A DNA stretch of 64,000 bases from Bradysia coprophila. Lineage: Eukaryota; Arthropoda; Insecta; Diptera; Sciaridae. This document shows positions 62,229 to 64,000 of the stretch, piece after piece. Every line of letters begins with the position of its first letter. Position 1 is the first letter of the stretch. Below the pieces are notes generated by a model. That model was given only the letters and a program-made list of their open reading frames with translations, did not search any database and was not told the origin of the DNA. The position numbers and the translations under genes are program-made. Location: contig NW_023503972.1 of NCBI RefSeq assembly GCF_014529535.1, forward strand, positions 2,666,001 through 2,730,000, given 5' to 3'.

Positions 62229-62543
62229 GTAGCATTTCAGAAAAAATAACTTATTCGTTAAAATAACGTTGTAGCAACGTTGCCACAACGGTTGTGCAAC
62301 CGTTGTTGCCCGGTTATAGTTTAACCTACGTCAATTAACCGTTGGATAACCGTTAAACAACGAAAAAGTTAAAAATGATAGTTGCTCTACCTTAAATTTT
62401 TAACTTTTTCGTTGTTTAACTGTTATCCAACGGTTAATTGACCTAGGTTAAACTATAACCGGGCAACAACGGTTGCAAAACCGTTGTGACAACGTTGCTA
62501 CAACGTTATTCTAACGAATAAGTAATTTTTTCTGAAATGCTAC
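62229..62543. mobile_element. 315-bp near-perfect foldback
   Basis: The left arm starts GTAGCATTTCAGAAAAAAT and continues CGTTGTAGCAACGTTG, then CGGTTATAGTTTAACCTACG; the right arm is its complement and ends ATTTTTTCTGAAATGCTAC. Arms are about 148 bp with few mismatches around a loop of about 18 bases near 62386. GTATAC occurs near both ends (62216 and 62545) but does not give a clean target duplication. Confidence 0.8.
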
Positions 62544-64000
62544 TGTATACAGTTGAAAACACGAACACACAGTTATCTGGCCGGGCGCTGATTTTATAAA
62601 TAAGCTTAAATGCACAGAGTCTACAAAAATCCCTTGTCGAAATTTGACACTCGATCGTTGCAACCAATAGAATTTCTCAATGGATTGATAAAAGTTTGAC
62701 GACGCGACGCTTCCTTCAGTAGTTTATTTTTACGCTACCTGACATGAAAACTGTTCTACGACTTTAGGCTCTGAGCGGTAGAAGCGCCCTAAGCCCTAAG
62801 CTCAGCCGACATAAATATATTATATATTGATGTTAAAAATCGGTTTCACAATGAAGGTATTGCACCTAAACTTAAAGTCAAACTTAAAAATCATGCAGAG
62901 GGCACGACCTACTGTAGGGGAATAAAATTCCCTAATTTTTCCCTCACGCTTTATCTCTCTAATATAACTCCCTTGTTTTTATGGACGTTTTAGTTGATTT
63001 TTTATGTTTTTGAGCTAAATCAATTCCATTCAGATGGTATTTAAGGGAAACCAGAATTCAGGAATTTTAGTGAATTGAATTGCCTAAAATACGGTCTGAT
63101 GGAAAGATTGTTAGCCTATAAATACATACTCCCAATTATGGTCCTTAAATAATAGAAAATCTACGACAATTGCCGAGGTGTGAAGCGTGTATGAAGCTAA
63201 TCCCTAAAAACGGTCCTCAAAGTATGTAAAAGAGAAGGAATAAAAAAAAACTTCGGGTGTGCAATAAAACATTACTTAGTCGGTCGATATTGTTATTTTT
63301 AAGTATATCAGGCCTATTATCGCAATTGAAGCTCCTATAAGATGCAGTCTATGTATTCCATAATTTGTTCGAAATGCGTTAATGTAAAAGTTGAATGTTC
63401 CACAAGTCCGACAAAATCAAATTGAGAACTAGTTTCTCGTATATCAGAAAGGTATTGCACATAATGTCGATAGCCAAATTCATAACTAGTTTCACGTATA
63501 TAGCAAATACATTGAATATGTCTTAATATCCAAATATAATACTAAGCTAAGGCATAATCAATATAAATGTATCGATAGACTGTGTATCGAGGGGTTAACG
63601 ATTCTGGAAAATCATGAGACAACAATTTTATCCGCAATCGATCGACATTTTCTGAACGTTTACCCATCAAATTTTATTTGTATTACTCAAAAATTACAGG
63701 AGTTTCATTGGCATTTTCTAGGCCTTTATTTTCAACCTGTGAAAACACTTATCCCTCTTAACTTGATGATCAAAACTTGATTACATGTTCGATGTACATA
63801 TGTGTCGAGTATATTTTTATAACTGAAAAACGGCCAGCCACCGAAATGAAAATCTCGAATAAAGTAGACCTTCATATGATGCTAGTGGTTCGTCAAGTTT
63901 CATTCGCTGTAATTTGATTGTTGATTGTAATTTGTTTTATATTCTCATTTTTATCGGGTATCGACTAGTCATAGGGCGGTCCTGGCACTGATGAGATCGA
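62544..64000. other. Gene-free right end of the window
   Basis: No exon or repeat with recognisable ends is seen. Confidence 0.45.

Overview
The window looks like nuclear DNA of an insect, most likely a dipteran. It is AT-rich, its genes are split by short GT-AG introns, and the two clearest genes (a beta-type carbonic anhydrase and a RagA/B GTPase) match the insect forms along their full length. The genus cannot be fixed from sequence alone. A fungus gnat or relative would fit the mix of conserved dipteran genes, apparently bacteria-like genes and many small foldback transposons, but that is an inference.

Layout. 1-2 kb: a small unrecognised multi-exon gene with a duplicated exon, followed directly by a 237-bp foldback transposon with a perfect 9-bp target duplication. 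2-17.8 kb: gene-poor DNA with scattered small inverted-repeat elements. 17.9-19.6 kb: the coding exon of a two-zinc-finger transcription factor, probably with upstream non-coding exons. 19.6-40.7 kb: no supported host gene; a copia gag relic, tRNA-like SINE fragments, and at least five families of miniature inverted-repeat elements, including one transposon nested in another with both target duplications readable. 40.7-44.4 kb (-): beta carbonic anhydrase, six exons. 48.6-49.7 kb (+): a diverged Nit2-type nitrilase, four exons, with a TATA box. 50.3-51.0 kb (-): an intronless secreted beta-helix protein of microbial type. 53.1-56.4 kb (-): RagA/B GTPase, five exons, one intron of the GC-AG class. 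58.2-59.9 kb (-): a two-exon gene fusing a D-Ala-D-Ala-ligase-like ATP-grasp enzyme to a SAM methyltransferase. 61.5-62.5 kb: a 21-bp codon-length minisatellite, a second copy of a transposon rich in heat-shock-element motifs, and a 315-bp foldback.

The host genes do not form an operon. RagA/B acts in lysosomal amino-acid sensing upstream of TORC1, carbonic anhydrase in CO2/bicarbonate exchange, and the nitrilase probably in amide hydrolysis. The main items of interest are (1) the ATP-grasp/methyltransferase fusion, a probable domesticated horizontal acquisition with an unknown small-molecule product, (2) the beta-helix gene, a second candidate transfer about 8 kb away with conserved animal genes between and beside them, and (3) a hAT-like miniature element family whose body is packed with canonical heat-shock-factor binding motifs, with intact 8-bp target duplications at both copies.
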